The position numbers and the translations under genes were made by a program. Shown here piece after piece: positions 17,449 through 26,682 of a stretch of 64,000 nt of DNA. Positions within the stretch are counted from its first letter, which is position 1; each line of letters begins with the position of its first letter. The DNA is from Tenacibaculum sp. SZ-18. GTDB taxonomy: Bacteria > Bacteroidota > Bacteroidia > Flavobacteriales > Flavobacteriaceae. The notes beneath the pieces were generated by a model, which was not told the origin of the DNA, made no database searches, and worked only from the letters and a program-made list of their open reading frames with translations. The stretch is from contig NZ_CP019335.1 of assembly GCF_002813915.1 (NCBI RefSeq), positions 440,888 to 504,887 on the forward strand. Reading direction: 5' to 3'.

Positions 17449-18867
17449 TTATATATCGTTGAAATAAATGTAGTTTTCTTTTATTTCTTCCTTATCAACT
17501 ATTATTAGCTCTTCATCTGAAGAAGTGTACTTTGAAATTGAATAAGCAATAGAACTGTTTTTATCATGTGCAAATCGGATTGATTTTAAGGGTAAATCGT
17601 CATTACTTGAAAAGGTTAACGTTTTTGTTTTTTGCTTTTCTTGCTGAAAATAATGTAGATTAAATTTAACTTTTGTGATGGATTCATCCTCAAAAATAGT
17701 TGGATTCATTTCAATATCAATAATCTCGTTTTTGATGTTTTGCTCATTTTGTGAGGAAGTAATGTCGATAATTGAACTGCATTCTGGTTTATCAATCCAT
17801 TCTGATATAGTTCGATTTCCATTTGTAGTTATTTCAGTAATTCGATAGCGCATAGGAGCGTTCATGTTTATAGCATAAGGAAAGTTAATTGACTGACCAT
17901 ATAAATCTGAATACTTTTTTCTGAATTTAGTTTTGATTTTGATTCTCTTATTATTGGAAACACTTGTTGCTTCTATTTCAATGGTTTTCATATATAATTC
18001 TGGACGTAAATTTTCCTTGAAGTCATAACATTTCACTTCAATAGCTGCATAAGTTGGAGGTATTTCTTCGTTTAAATCAATTTGTTTAATAATGTCGGGA
18101 TACTTTTTTGTGTTTACATTTATGGTCAATGTATTACTCTTAATAACTCGATTTTGAATGTTTTTAGATGTGTCATTTAAACTGTCTTTTTCAAATTTCT
18201 CAACTAATTCTTTTGACCCAATTATTTGTTCGTTATTAACCGATACATTCGAATGATAAACATAGTTTAAATTAACACCCAGTAAATTATCTTTTAATTG
18301 TTGGTTTAATAATTGTGATTCATATTGATTCAAACGAATTGTATAGGTTCTTTTGGTCCAAAACGAATTTGAACTACTAAAACCTGATTTATCACTAGCT
18401 TCTAAAACTCCTTCATTTTCAATTGGCTCATGTCTTTTCTGGTTGTTTTTTTCAACAGGAATAATTAGCCTTGTATTAATGTGCGAAATAGGTAAAGGCC
18501 TAAGAGCATAAATTCCGTTTTTCTTTAAAACTGACTTTATATTTTTGAGTTTTTCAGTAGGGATTTTTTGCATAGCTACTCCAAATTGAACAATACTCAT
18601 AAATTTCTTTTCTCCACTATCACTTGAACATTTGGTTCCTGTATAACGAAGATCTAAAAAGTTGAAATCTGGCTCTCCATTTGCAGTGGTATTTAGAATT
18701 AAATTACCAGGCTCATAATAAAACAATAGAGGATCGGCGGTATCACGAAAAATTGCTACACCATCAATTATCTGTTTTGAGCTGAAATCAACTTGTGCAA
18801 ATAGATGAAAAGTATTAGCCATGAAAACAAAATTAAATATGTTTACTAAAAACTTACCGATCCTCAT
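17449..18867 (-). CDS. Secreted protein, short member of the 17-31 kb paralogous family
   Basis: A 472-residue secreted protein (signal peptide ending HLFAQ), last gene of the eight-gene run. The N-terminal segment IIDGVAIFRDTADPLLFYYEPG, then GEPDFNFLDLRYTG and KIPTEKLKNIKSVL parallel the opening module of the larger paralogues (YYYLP, then a P-E/F-FxFLxY line). The C-terminal half has beta-rich segments (AAIEVKCYDF, PMRYRITEITTNGNRTISEW) like their end module. It lacks the large middle region. Function unknown. The stop is convergent with comM and only 2 bases from its stop, with no terminator visible between them. Confidence 0.7.
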   Translation of the reverse strand: MRIGKFLVNIFNFVFMANTFHLFAQVDFSSKQIIDGVAIFRDTADPLLFYYEPGNLILNTTANGEPDFNFLDLRYTGTKCSSDSGEKKFMSIVQFGVAMQKIPTEKLKNIKSVLKKNGIYALRPLPISHINTRLIIPVEKNNQKRHEPIENEGVLEASDKSGFSSSNSFWTKRTYTIRLNQYESQLLNQQLKDNLLGVNLNYVYHSNVSVNNEQIIGSKELVEKFEKDSLNDTSKNIQNRVIKSNTLTINVNTKKYPDIIKQIDLNEEIPPTYAAIEVKCYDFKENLRPELYMKTIEIEATSVSNNKRIKIKTKFRKKYSDLYGQSINFPYAINMNAPMRYRITEITTNGNRTISEWIDKPECSSIIDITSSQNEQNIKNEIIDIEMNPTIFEDESITKVKFNLHYFQQEKQKTKTLTFSSNDDLPLKSIRFAHDKNSSIAYSISKYTSSDEELIIVDKEEIKENYIYFNDI

Positions 18868-18896
18868 GATTGTTTATCTTTGAATGAAAATTTTAT

Positions 18897-21248
18897 TTAT
18901 TCCTCGTCTTCTTTAGGGGTGTCCTCTTTATCTTTTTTTTCTAGAATCTCGTCTAATAATTCTTTCCCTTTTTCAATCAATTTATCTTTATGATCAGAAA
19001 GAAGAGAGTCTTTGAGTCTTTCAAGTTCAGATTTTTCTTTATGGTCGTATAATTTTTTAATTTGACTTTCACCAATAACCAATAAACTTGAATTGCTCGT
19101 TTCCCATTTACTGGTTTTAACCTCTCCATCTTTCATAATAGTTATAAGTTGATAACTATAAGAAAGTTCCTTGTTTTCAGGAACAAATAATTGAATTCCT
19201 TCGAATTCTTGATCGTCTTCTTTTATACTAAATGCAGGAAAAGTAATTTCATTTACCCCATTCGGATCTGCTTGAGTAGACTTAATTATAAGTTTCATTG
19301 AATGGGCATTAGAATATGATAATGCATTTAGTATTTGAACACTTAGGTTGGTGATTTCATTATGAGATGTACCTTTGATAATTTTCTTTTTCACATTCTG
19401 GTTACATGTATTACAATCTTTATTTAAAGTATAATCTAACCAGAGTTTAACGATATTGTTTTTACTGTTTAGTATACTGCTTATTTCATAAGGAATATTT
19501 AGAGTTTCACCAGTTGCGATTTCTTCGCTTTCTAAATTAATAGTTTCAAAATAGTTACGACTTCCTTGTTTTCTTAATAAAACTATACTTTTCGGAACAA
19601 TTGGATAGTCAATAGGATTAATCCAGTCGTCAAGAAGTTCGTTTGTATTTGAAAATTCAATTTTACCAAAAGTTAAAGGAGAATTTACTTCTAGATTTAC
19701 AGGAACATTAATCACTGTAGTTTCATCTCCGTAAGGTCTAAATTCTAGATTAATATTTACTCCAATATTATTTAACATTGCACCCACAAAATCATCTATA
19801 TTACTATCCATTTTCCAATCTAGTATGATAGGTTTATGATAATCAGAAGGAATACTTGTGTTAATGCTTTCAGGTTTCACATTGAAATTCGTTAGTGTTG
19901 CTCCAAAATCTACTTTAGGAACATCTCTTAAATCCATAGGCATTAATTTTACAGGTTTTCTAAGTTTACTCGCTAATAGTTTTTCTGCAAGTTTTATATC
20001 TTCACTACTAACTTGTGGAGTTAACTCCGCATTAACTAACACACTCCCTCTTGTTCCTTCTGCCGACATGTAATAAATATTGAAAGCATATTCATTAGTT
20101 TCTTTATTCCACATTAAGGTGTACTCAGATGGGAAATAATAATAGACATTAGAGTTATTATTTTTATCTTTATAAATCTTACGGAATACATTCAGTTTTT
20201 CAATAAATGAAATAAAAGAGTCTCCATCTAACAATGTTTCAATATCTTCATATTTTGTAATATCTGGTCCGTTTCTTTCCTTGTTGTTTGCAGTATTTGA
20301 TCCTGAAGTTCTAAAAGGAATATATTTTACCAGTCCAATATTTTTTAAGCCTTTGCTGTCAATTCTATTAGGTTTCGTATCTGTTTTTACCAAAACCGGA
20401 GGTTTCGTAATTAAGGGAAATAAACCTTTTTTAGAAGAAAGAGAGATTACATTGTAGGCCTCGTTACCTTTTAGTTGACTTCTATTTTCATTGTAAACGC
20501 ACCATTTGTTATTGCTGTACCAAACACCAATCGGATTTTTAAAATTCTTAATAGTAGTTTGAGAATTGAATGTGGCGAAAACTAAAGATTTATCTTTCTT
20601 GTTTGTTTTGCTGTTGTTTATATAAGTAATATGTCCCTTTTTATTCAAACTATTAACCTTGTGTTTGAATATATTAGAATTTACTAAAATATTAAACTGA
20701 GCTCCTTTTGGTATTGTTTTGCCATCGGTATTAAAAATATTCCATTGTTTTTTTGAAGATGAATAGTAAACACCAATTGGACTTTTGTTATATGGACCAC
20801 TAGAACCCAAATTTGGAGTCACTAAAAATGTAGCATTAGGGTTTCTATTAAGTTTTGGATGTGAAACAACTACTGATTTTGTGTTCGTTTTTGCTCTCAC
20901 AATAAAAGCATTATTTGATTTGTTCGTTACCAATACGTTGAATTTAGTATTTGCTTTTATGGGAGTTCTATCTTGATTAAAAACAGTCCATTTTTTTCCA
21001 TTGTACCAAACACCAACAGCTTTTGTTTGATAGGGTCCTAGTTTTCCATAATCGTGAGTTACAATAAGAATCTTATCTTTCTTTCCATTAGAACTGCTAT
21101 GGTTTATGGACGATATATGTTGTTTCGTGTTCGATGAGCTGACTGTATGTTTAAATACAGTTTGAGCTTTTACCATTGTTACACTTATTAGTAATGCAAC
21201 TAAAAAGCTTAGATATAACAATGATTTTTTGTCAAAGTAGGTTTTCAT
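18897..21248 (-). CDS. Secreted protein with three lectin-like repeats and the family's beta end domain
   Basis: A 783-residue protein. The signal peptide ends at VKAQT. Residues about 32-270 hold three repeats of roughly 80 residues, each containing a GPY...PIGVWY...KW.(V/I)FN.D pattern and ending [AT]xFN[VI]LV. This resembles repeats I remember from marine secreted and lectin-like proteins (DUF7452-type; name uncertain). The remainder is beta-rich, with a segment (about 560-720) that looks like the C-terminal module of the neighbouring paralogues (KSIVLLRKQGSRNYFET, LSYSYQLITIMKDGEV). The last 55 residues form a charged Lys/Glu coil. It may be the binding or adhesive component of this gene run. 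Confidence 0.7.
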   Translation of the reverse strand: MKTYFDKKSLLYLSFLVALLISVTMVKAQTVFKHTVSSSNTKQHISSINHSSSNGKKDKILIVTHDYGKLGPYQTKAVGVWYNGKKWTVFNQDRTPIKANTKFNVLVTNKSNNAFIVRAKTNTKSVVVSHPKLNRNPNATFLVTPNLGSSGPYNKSPIGVYYSSSKKQWNIFNTDGKTIPKGAQFNILVNSNIFKHKVNSLNKKGHITYINNSKTNKKDKSLVFATFNSQTTIKNFKNPIGVWYSNNKWCVYNENRSQLKGNEAYNVISLSSKKGLFPLITKPPVLVKTDTKPNRIDSKGLKNIGLVKYIPFRTSGSNTANNKERNGPDITKYEDIETLLDGDSFISFIEKLNVFRKIYKDKNNNSNVYYYFPSEYTLMWNKETNEYAFNIYYMSAEGTRGSVLVNAELTPQVSSEDIKLAEKLLASKLRKPVKLMPMDLRDVPKVDFGATLTNFNVKPESINTSIPSDYHKPIILDWKMDSNIDDFVGAMLNNIGVNINLEFRPYGDETTVINVPVNLEVNSPLTFGKIEFSNTNELLDDWINPIDYPIVPKSIVLLRKQGSRNYFETINLESEEIATGETLNIPYEISSILNSKNNIVKLWLDYTLNKDCNTCNQNVKKKIIKGTSHNEITNLSVQILNALSYSNAHSMKLIIKSTQADPNGVNEITFPAFSIKEDDQEFEGIQLFVPENKELSYSYQLITIMKDGEVKTSKWETSNSSLLVIGESQIKKLYDHKEKSELERLKDSLLSDHKDKLIEKGKELLDEILEKKDKEDTPKEDEE

Positions 21249-21266
21249 AATGTTTCATTTAAGTTT

Positions 21267-22721
21267 TTAGTAAGCAACATAAAAAGCACTTGGTTCGCTA
21301 AGTTCCCTGAAAGCCAATGTTTCTTGTCGATTCACAAATTCTTGATAAGTTAATTCGTATACAGAACCTCTATTTGAACTTCTAAAGCTTGTCATTCCTT
21401 GTTCCCATGGATCATAAATTTTTAGTATTGTCCCATTTGGTGTTCCATCACCTCTAATACCTGCAACTACAACCACATGAGCTTTGTTTTGTAGATCAGT
21501 AGCAACCCATAATGGTCCACCTTTTAAAAGAGATGCGAAACCTTCTACTGTATAACTTTGTGGCTGATCGTATTGAAATCCCCATACACTGAACATTTCT
21601 GTATTGTCTGGAGGGAGTCCATTTTTGTAGAAATAGGTTCTCCAACCGTTGACTCCATTTGCAATATCTTCTGGGCTGATACTTCTAACATTATCTCTCC
21701 ATGCAACAATCATTGCAGCTGCTGTAGCCCAGCAAGAAACTCTAGAAGTTTGAGGGATTAATCTGATTGGATATGAAATATCAAAGCTACTATTTGAAGT
21801 TGAAGTGCTTGTACCTGTGTCGCTAGTTCCAGAATCATCGCTTGAAGCAGTACTTGTAGATGATAACGCCCCGCAAGCAGTTGGATAGATACCATTGATA
21901 CTTGCAATATCCGTTGCACTCATTCTATTTCGTTGACCAATAGTAACACCACTTCTTTTCGGAACAATTGTTGTCATACGTCCACCTCCTATTTTTGGTT
22001 TACCAAAGGCAGTTGAGCCATAGTGCATAATTGAACCATAATCATAATTGCCCATATTTCTTCCCTCTGGCCAGAAAAGATGATACCAACTTTGATTGTA
22101 CTTTTTGAAGTTGTGAGACTTTCCTGGTATCATAGCTGAATCTTTAATAGTTACATATCGATCTCTATCATCTCTACTTTGCTCATGATAAAAACCTAGA
22201 GCATGCATCATTTCATGAACAGCACTTCCTCTTGTGTTTCCACAACTGTCACCAATTCTAATTGTTTGTTTTCCTCCAACTTTCCCTATTCTAGAAGAAC
22301 CACAAATTCCTGCTTGATATACAAATTCAACATAATCTGATTCCGCAGTTCTTGGAACTACACAAACATTAGTATTTGTATTGATATGATTAATAGCCCA
22401 AAGTATATCTGCTTGTTTTGGATGACCACTTGCAATCACATAAGGCATTTTTGAACCACTCCATCTACTACTAGAAGAGGCTAAAGTAGCTCCGCCACGA
22501 CCTCCAGATTTAGGAAACACAATGTCACCTTCAAATAGGTATTCGTTATTAATTTCTGTTACTTTTATTGTAGTTTCTCCTGACGTAAATGGCAGCGTTA
22601 CTCGAATTTCTTTAGTTGTACCTGAAGTGTTGTTTGGGTACCCTTCTTGTGCTATGGTTACTTGAGCTAAGAAACCGAATAGCATCGCTATTATTTTTTT
22701 GATGTGTTTGTTTGATTTCAT
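21267..22721 (-). CDS. Double protease: astacin (M12A) fused to a C70/C39-like papain-fold domain
   Basis: A 484-residue secreted protein with two catalytic domains. After the signal peptide and a short propeptide (to about 80) comes an astacin domain: zinc motif HEMMHALGFYH (His169, Glu170, His173, His179) followed by EQSRDDRD, and the Met-turn SIMHYGS. A Ser/Thr/Asp linker (about 285-313) leads to a papain-like domain: SCWATAAAM (Cys330), AHVVVVAGI (His415) and IYDPWE (Asp437), as in AvrRpt2/C70-type peptidases. All catalytic residues are present. The astacin part predicts cleavage of secreted substrates, perhaps maturation of the neighbouring proteins; the second domain may process peptides or itself. 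The order of action is unknown. Confidence 0.85.
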   Translation of the reverse strand: MKSNKHIKKIIAMLFGFLAQVTIAQEGYPNNTSGTTKEIRVTLPFTSGETTIKVTEINNEYLFEGDIVFPKSGGRGGATLASSSSRWSGSKMPYVIASGHPKQADILWAINHINTNTNVCVVPRTAESDYVEFVYQAGICGSSRIGKVGGKQTIRIGDSCGNTRGSAVHEMMHALGFYHEQSRDDRDRYVTIKDSAMIPGKSHNFKKYNQSWYHLFWPEGRNMGNYDYGSIMHYGSTAFGKPKIGGGRMTTIVPKRSGVTIGQRNRMSATDIASINGIYPTACGALSSTSTASSDDSGTSDTGTSTSTSNSSFDISYPIRLIPQTSRVSCWATAAAMIVAWRDNVRSISPEDIANGVNGWRTYFYKNGLPPDNTEMFSVWGFQYDQPQSYTVEGFASLLKGGPLWVATDLQNKAHVVVVAGIRGDGTPNGTILKIYDPWEQGMTSFRSSNRGSVYELTYQEFVNRQETLAFRELSEPSAFYVAY

Positions 22722-22740
22722 GATTTCAATTTTTTAAGGA

Positions 22741-24666
22741 TTACATAAATCTGTCTACATCTATTCTACCATAGTCTGACTTTTGTAAACCTGATTTCTT
22801 AGGACGTTCTCCTCTTATGAAATAAGTAATTTCATATTCGTAATCTTCAGAGTTTCTCGGTAGTAAAATTTCAATTGTTTTTGATAATTCTGATTTGTTT
22901 ACACGAAGATTAGTACTCCTTACTTCATTCTTTTCTCCAAGTTTACTGTACACTTTAATTTCAACAGCTTTTATGTTTTTCTCGAGTGTGAAATCTTCAT
23001 CAACTTCTATGTAAATTGGTTTTTTAACTAAAGGTGGTTCTAAGGCAATGCTGCCAAATTTTGTGGTTTCCCAATTTGATTCTACTTTGTGGTTTCCTCT
23101 AAAACTCCATAAAGTTTTAAAATCATAAGCTAACCACTTGTCTCTATCATTATCACCTTTCCAACCGTATAACATCTTGAAGAAATTTCCTTGCTTGTTA
23201 AATTCAGATTTATCAATTTTTATTTCATCTACAGTTTCTTGATCATTTCCATGTTTTTTGCGCATAATCACATTTACGAAGTTTACATGTTTAAAATCAT
23301 CCGCATTCATTCCTCCAAGAGTTGCATTAATTTGTCGCTGTTTCATTAGAGGATCGTCGGCATTGATTTCTCTAAAACAAGAAGGACATTTGATTTTTAC
23401 ATTTCCTAAATTGTAATCAAAAGGCAATGTTTTGGTTGTTTGCGTATATTTATTTAAGTCAATCTTATAAACTCCACGTCTTCTAACTTGTTTCATTTGA
23501 TAGGAAACAGTAACAGCTAAACTCGGAATAGGTTCTCTTTTAAGTGTTTCTGTTTCATTATTGTCTTTGTTATCTGCGGTGTCTTGATTTCTTATAATTG
23601 GTTGATGACCACCTACAGTTCTTATGCTGTCAGCTCTTGTTTGTGCTCTTCTTTGAGTCACTCTATTTCTTTCAGCTCTCGATCGCTCTAATACATCTAA
23701 TCTTCTATTTTCATCTCTTGCTTCTTTTCGAGCTTTTTGCAGTTGTTCAGTAGCTCGATCTAACATACTTTTTTGTGCGTTAGGTGTTAATTGATTTAGT
23801 TGAGGAACACCTGTACCACCAACTTTATCAAACATTAAATTCATTAATTGAGTGTAAGCAGCTTCTTTTAACTTGTTAAGCTCTTCATCATCTCCAATTT
23901 GCGTTAGTTGAATTGCTCCCGAATCGAAAAGGTCGTCGAAACTTGCTTTAATTTCAGCTGATAAGACAGGAGCTGCAAGAGCAGCCTCAAAAGTTTGGTG
24001 TTTATAAATTCTATCAAAGTTAGCTTCAATTGTTACTCGTTTCGGCGATTGATATCCTTCAACTTCCATTTCGAAATGAGCACTAAAATCAGGAGTAGGA
24101 GTATTAAAGGTTTCCCAAAGAATTTTTGAACCTAACTTGTTGATGTGGACAGAAACTGCAGAACGTTGATTTTCTAAAATTGGCGCATTACCTAATCCAC
24201 ATACTTTTGCTTCAAATTCACCATTCGGTTTTGCAACAGAAGAGATTAAAGAAACGGTTCCTGATTTGAATACAACTGGACCAATTATTTTACCATTGCT
24301 GTCTATACGGCCCAAAGCTCTTTCAGCATCTTTAACCATTTTTTTAGGAACTTTTAACTCAACTAAGGCATGAACAATTCCTCCTCCAACAGAGCTTTCA
24401 GAAATTCCATCATTTGAGTCAACCGTAGATTCTTCATTTTTTACGTAACGTAAAAAGGAAAATATTGGATCTCCCGTAGTATGCGAAGCAAGTTGAGGTT
24501 TATCAGGAAGATAGTAATAATTGCTTCTATTGTTTAAATCAGGGAAAAGAATAAGTTCTCCTGCCCTTACTGGTTTATCTAGTAAAATTTGTTGCTGTGC
24601 ATGGGTTGTATTTAAGTAACTAAACACAACAAAAAACACATATATGGTTTTATATAATTTTCTCAT
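22741..24666 (-). CDS. Secreted paralogous protein with coiled coil and CxxC (unnamed family)
   Basis: A 641-residue member of the paralogous family (signal peptide ending THAQQ). The opening module has NYYYLPDKPQLAS, FSFLRYVK, GGGIVHALVELKVP and IGPVVFKSG; then GNAPILENQ and SKILWETFNTPTPDFSAHFEMEV. The end module has LWSFRGNHK, LEPPLVKKPIYIEVDEDF and VKVYSKLG-like strands. Special to this copy are an Arg-rich coiled coil (about 300-345) and a CPSC pair (Cys427, Cys430) that could bind metal or form a disulphide. I do not recognise the family in any named database entry. 19 bases separate it from the double-protease gene. Confidence 0.75.
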   Translation of the reverse strand: MRKLYKTIYVFFVVFSYLNTTHAQQQILLDKPVRAGELILFPDLNNRSNYYYLPDKPQLASHTTGDPIFSFLRYVKNEESTVDSNDGISESSVGGGIVHALVELKVPKKMVKDAERALGRIDSNGKIIGPVVFKSGTVSLISSVAKPNGEFEAKVCGLGNAPILENQRSAVSVHINKLGSKILWETFNTPTPDFSAHFEMEVEGYQSPKRVTIEANFDRIYKHQTFEAALAAPVLSAEIKASFDDLFDSGAIQLTQIGDDEELNKLKEAAYTQLMNLMFDKVGGTGVPQLNQLTPNAQKSMLDRATEQLQKARKEARDENRRLDVLERSRAERNRVTQRRAQTRADSIRTVGGHQPIIRNQDTADNKDNNETETLKREPIPSLAVTVSYQMKQVRRRGVYKIDLNKYTQTTKTLPFDYNLGNVKIKCPSCFREINADDPLMKQRQINATLGGMNADDFKHVNFVNVIMRKKHGNDQETVDEIKIDKSEFNKQGNFFKMLYGWKGDNDRDKWLAYDFKTLWSFRGNHKVESNWETTKFGSIALEPPLVKKPIYIEVDEDFTLEKNIKAVEIKVYSKLGEKNEVRSTNLRVNKSELSKTIEILLPRNSEDYEYEITYFIRGERPKKSGLQKSDYGRIDVDRFM

Positions 24667-24702
24667 CTTATTAGTTTTTCATTTTTTAAAAACCTTTTAA
24701 TA

Positions 24703-26676
24703 TTAGTTTTTCACAATTCCAATTACGTCTTTGAATTTGTCAAGTATTGAAGCTTCTTTACTAACTTTTCCATCAGACCCCGGTTTTACAATAACTTTAC
24801 CAGCTTCAATAATTTTATCTAAATAATCTGGATTTTCATCTTTTAATTCTTCTGGGATAGAAGCATAGATATAGTCATCGTTAATTTTATCATCCCATCC
24901 TAAAGCCATTTTACCTTTTTCTTTATGCGTTAATACAAGTTGATAAGCATAGCCTTGTGTATTTCTATCAGTAAAGATCATTTTCTCCACAAGAGGTTCA
25001 TCTTTTGAAATTGTAAGAGGAATATTTGTTTCTACTTCTTCTCCAAACCTGTAGTATCTTAATAATAAGGTTGCACGAACAACTCCCAACGAACTCAGCT
25101 CTTCAAGATCAGCTTCAAACTCAATAGTTCTTGGAACTATTGGCGGTTCAAGAGTTACTCCTTGCCAATCACCTTTTTTCCATTTTGGTTTTTTTGGAAA
25201 TACATTTCCTCCGCGTAAGCTCCATTGAGTTTTGTATTCATAAACTTCTGAGTTTTTATCGTTTCCTCTGGCATAACTAATTGTAGCTTTCAACCCTTTA
25301 TTTTTTAAATGATCAGCATCGATAGTTTTTGAATCATTGAAATGTTTTCCAGAGCTTCGTTTTTTTCTAACATTTACGGTAACATAGTTTATTTCTTTAT
25401 CGAACATTTCTTTAGCTTGTAAATCAAGAATTAAATTGATGTCTCTGTGTGTAAAGAATTTATCATTCATTAATACAGTTCCCACACATTTTCTATTGTT
25501 TTTTAAACCATTATACCAGCTTGCCAGATTTGCCGTTAGGGTGAATGGTTTTTCAACAGCTAATCTGTAGTTTAAATAATAGGTTTCAGTTTTCTTTTTA
25601 AAGCTACTTTCAAAGAATCTTCTATTATATGTATATTTTTTTCCATACTTAATATTTGGCATTGCTGCTTTTTCTTTTTCGGTAGGTGGAGTTAAGGCAT
25701 CTGAATCGCCAGAATCTGTCATTTTCTGTAAAAAGAAATCGAAGAAAGCTTCCCTAATTTTGGTCACTCTATCATCAGAAATATTTTCATCAAAATCTAC
25801 TTTGATGTATTCTTTTTCAACCATTTGATCAATTACACTTCGTACCTCGTCATATGACCTACTTTTCACTTCACTTTTTTTACCAAATAAAACATCAGCA
25901 ACACCACCAAAAAGTCCACCACGACTTTTTTTTCCTCGAACTTCTGAATATTTAGCGTAGTCTCTTTCCATATGTTTTTGAACTTCACTCCAGTTTACAA
26001 TAACCCGTCCTTTCGCTGCGGGAATTCGAGTAGTGTATTTAAATCCCATTTCTATTGATAGGTCAGTGATAGATCTTGTTTTTTCAAAGGTTGCAGCAAG
26101 TAATTGAGCTCCATTAGAACTCAAGTTTGTAGCAACAGCTATTTTTGCACCAGGTAAAACAGGTGCACTTAATGATTGAATCACAGAAGGAGCTAATTTA
26201 TCATCAGATAAGGTTGCAGATATAATTCTTAAAGATTTGTCTCCGTCAGGTTTGACATCAAGAGCACCTTTAAGCTTACTTTTTTTTCTTGCTCCTTGTT
26301 CTCCTTTTGCTAAAATTTGTTCCACTTCTTTTTGTTGTTTTTCAGTTAATCCCCATTCCATTAGCATATGTAATAAAGCTCCACCAATTCCACCATCTTC
26401 TTCTTTTTCTTCTGTAATGTATTTTAAGAAAAGAAACTCAGGTGTTTTATCAGGTTTTACCCCCAATCTTAAAGAAACAGGTAAATAGTAATAATTTTTT
26501 GATTTTCTATCTGACAAGCTTGATGCTTCTCCATAAAGTATAACTTGAGTTCCATCGCTAAGTGTTAAACTTAGCTTATTTGTATCGTCAATAACTTGTG
26601 TGAAGGACGATGTTAAATTGACTAATAGGTAAAGTAAAATTACCTTTTGTATAACATATTGAATTTTTGTTTTCAT
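24703..26676 (-). CDS. Secreted paralogous protein (unnamed family), full-length
   Basis: A 657-residue family member. The signal peptide ends SSFTQ. The opening module has LSLTLSDGTQVILYG, NYYYLPVSLRLG, PEFLFLKYITEE and GGALLHMLMEWGL, then LSAPVLPGAKIAVATNL and ITDLSIEMGFKY. A basic stretch follows (RGKKSRGGLFGGVADVLFGKK, about 245-270). The end module contains YKTQWSLRGG, LEPPIVPRTIEFEADLEEL and ATLLLRYYRFGEEVE. It is closest to the half-length gene just upstream, with which it shares the LTLSD and WGL segments. Secreted or periplasmic; function unknown. Confidence 0.75.
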   Translation of the reverse strand: MKTKIQYVIQKVILLYLLVNLTSSFTQVIDDTNKLSLTLSDGTQVILYGEASSLSDRKSKNYYYLPVSLRLGVKPDKTPEFLFLKYITEEKEEDGGIGGALLHMLMEWGLTEKQQKEVEQILAKGEQGARKKSKLKGALDVKPDGDKSLRIISATLSDDKLAPSVIQSLSAPVLPGAKIAVATNLSSNGAQLLAATFEKTRSITDLSIEMGFKYTTRIPAAKGRVIVNWSEVQKHMERDYAKYSEVRGKKSRGGLFGGVADVLFGKKSEVKSRSYDEVRSVIDQMVEKEYIKVDFDENISDDRVTKIREAFFDFFLQKMTDSGDSDALTPPTEKEKAAMPNIKYGKKYTYNRRFFESSFKKKTETYYLNYRLAVEKPFTLTANLASWYNGLKNNRKCVGTVLMNDKFFTHRDINLILDLQAKEMFDKEINYVTVNVRKKRSSGKHFNDSKTIDADHLKNKGLKATISYARGNDKNSEVYEYKTQWSLRGGNVFPKKPKWKKGDWQGVTLEPPIVPRTIEFEADLEELSSLGVVRATLLLRYYRFGEEVETNIPLTISKDEPLVEKMIFTDRNTQGYAYQLVLTHKEKGKMALGWDDKINDDYIYASIPEELKDENPDYLDKIIEAGKVIVKPGSDGKVSKEASILDKFKDVIGIVKN

Positions 26677-26682
26677 GGGTTG

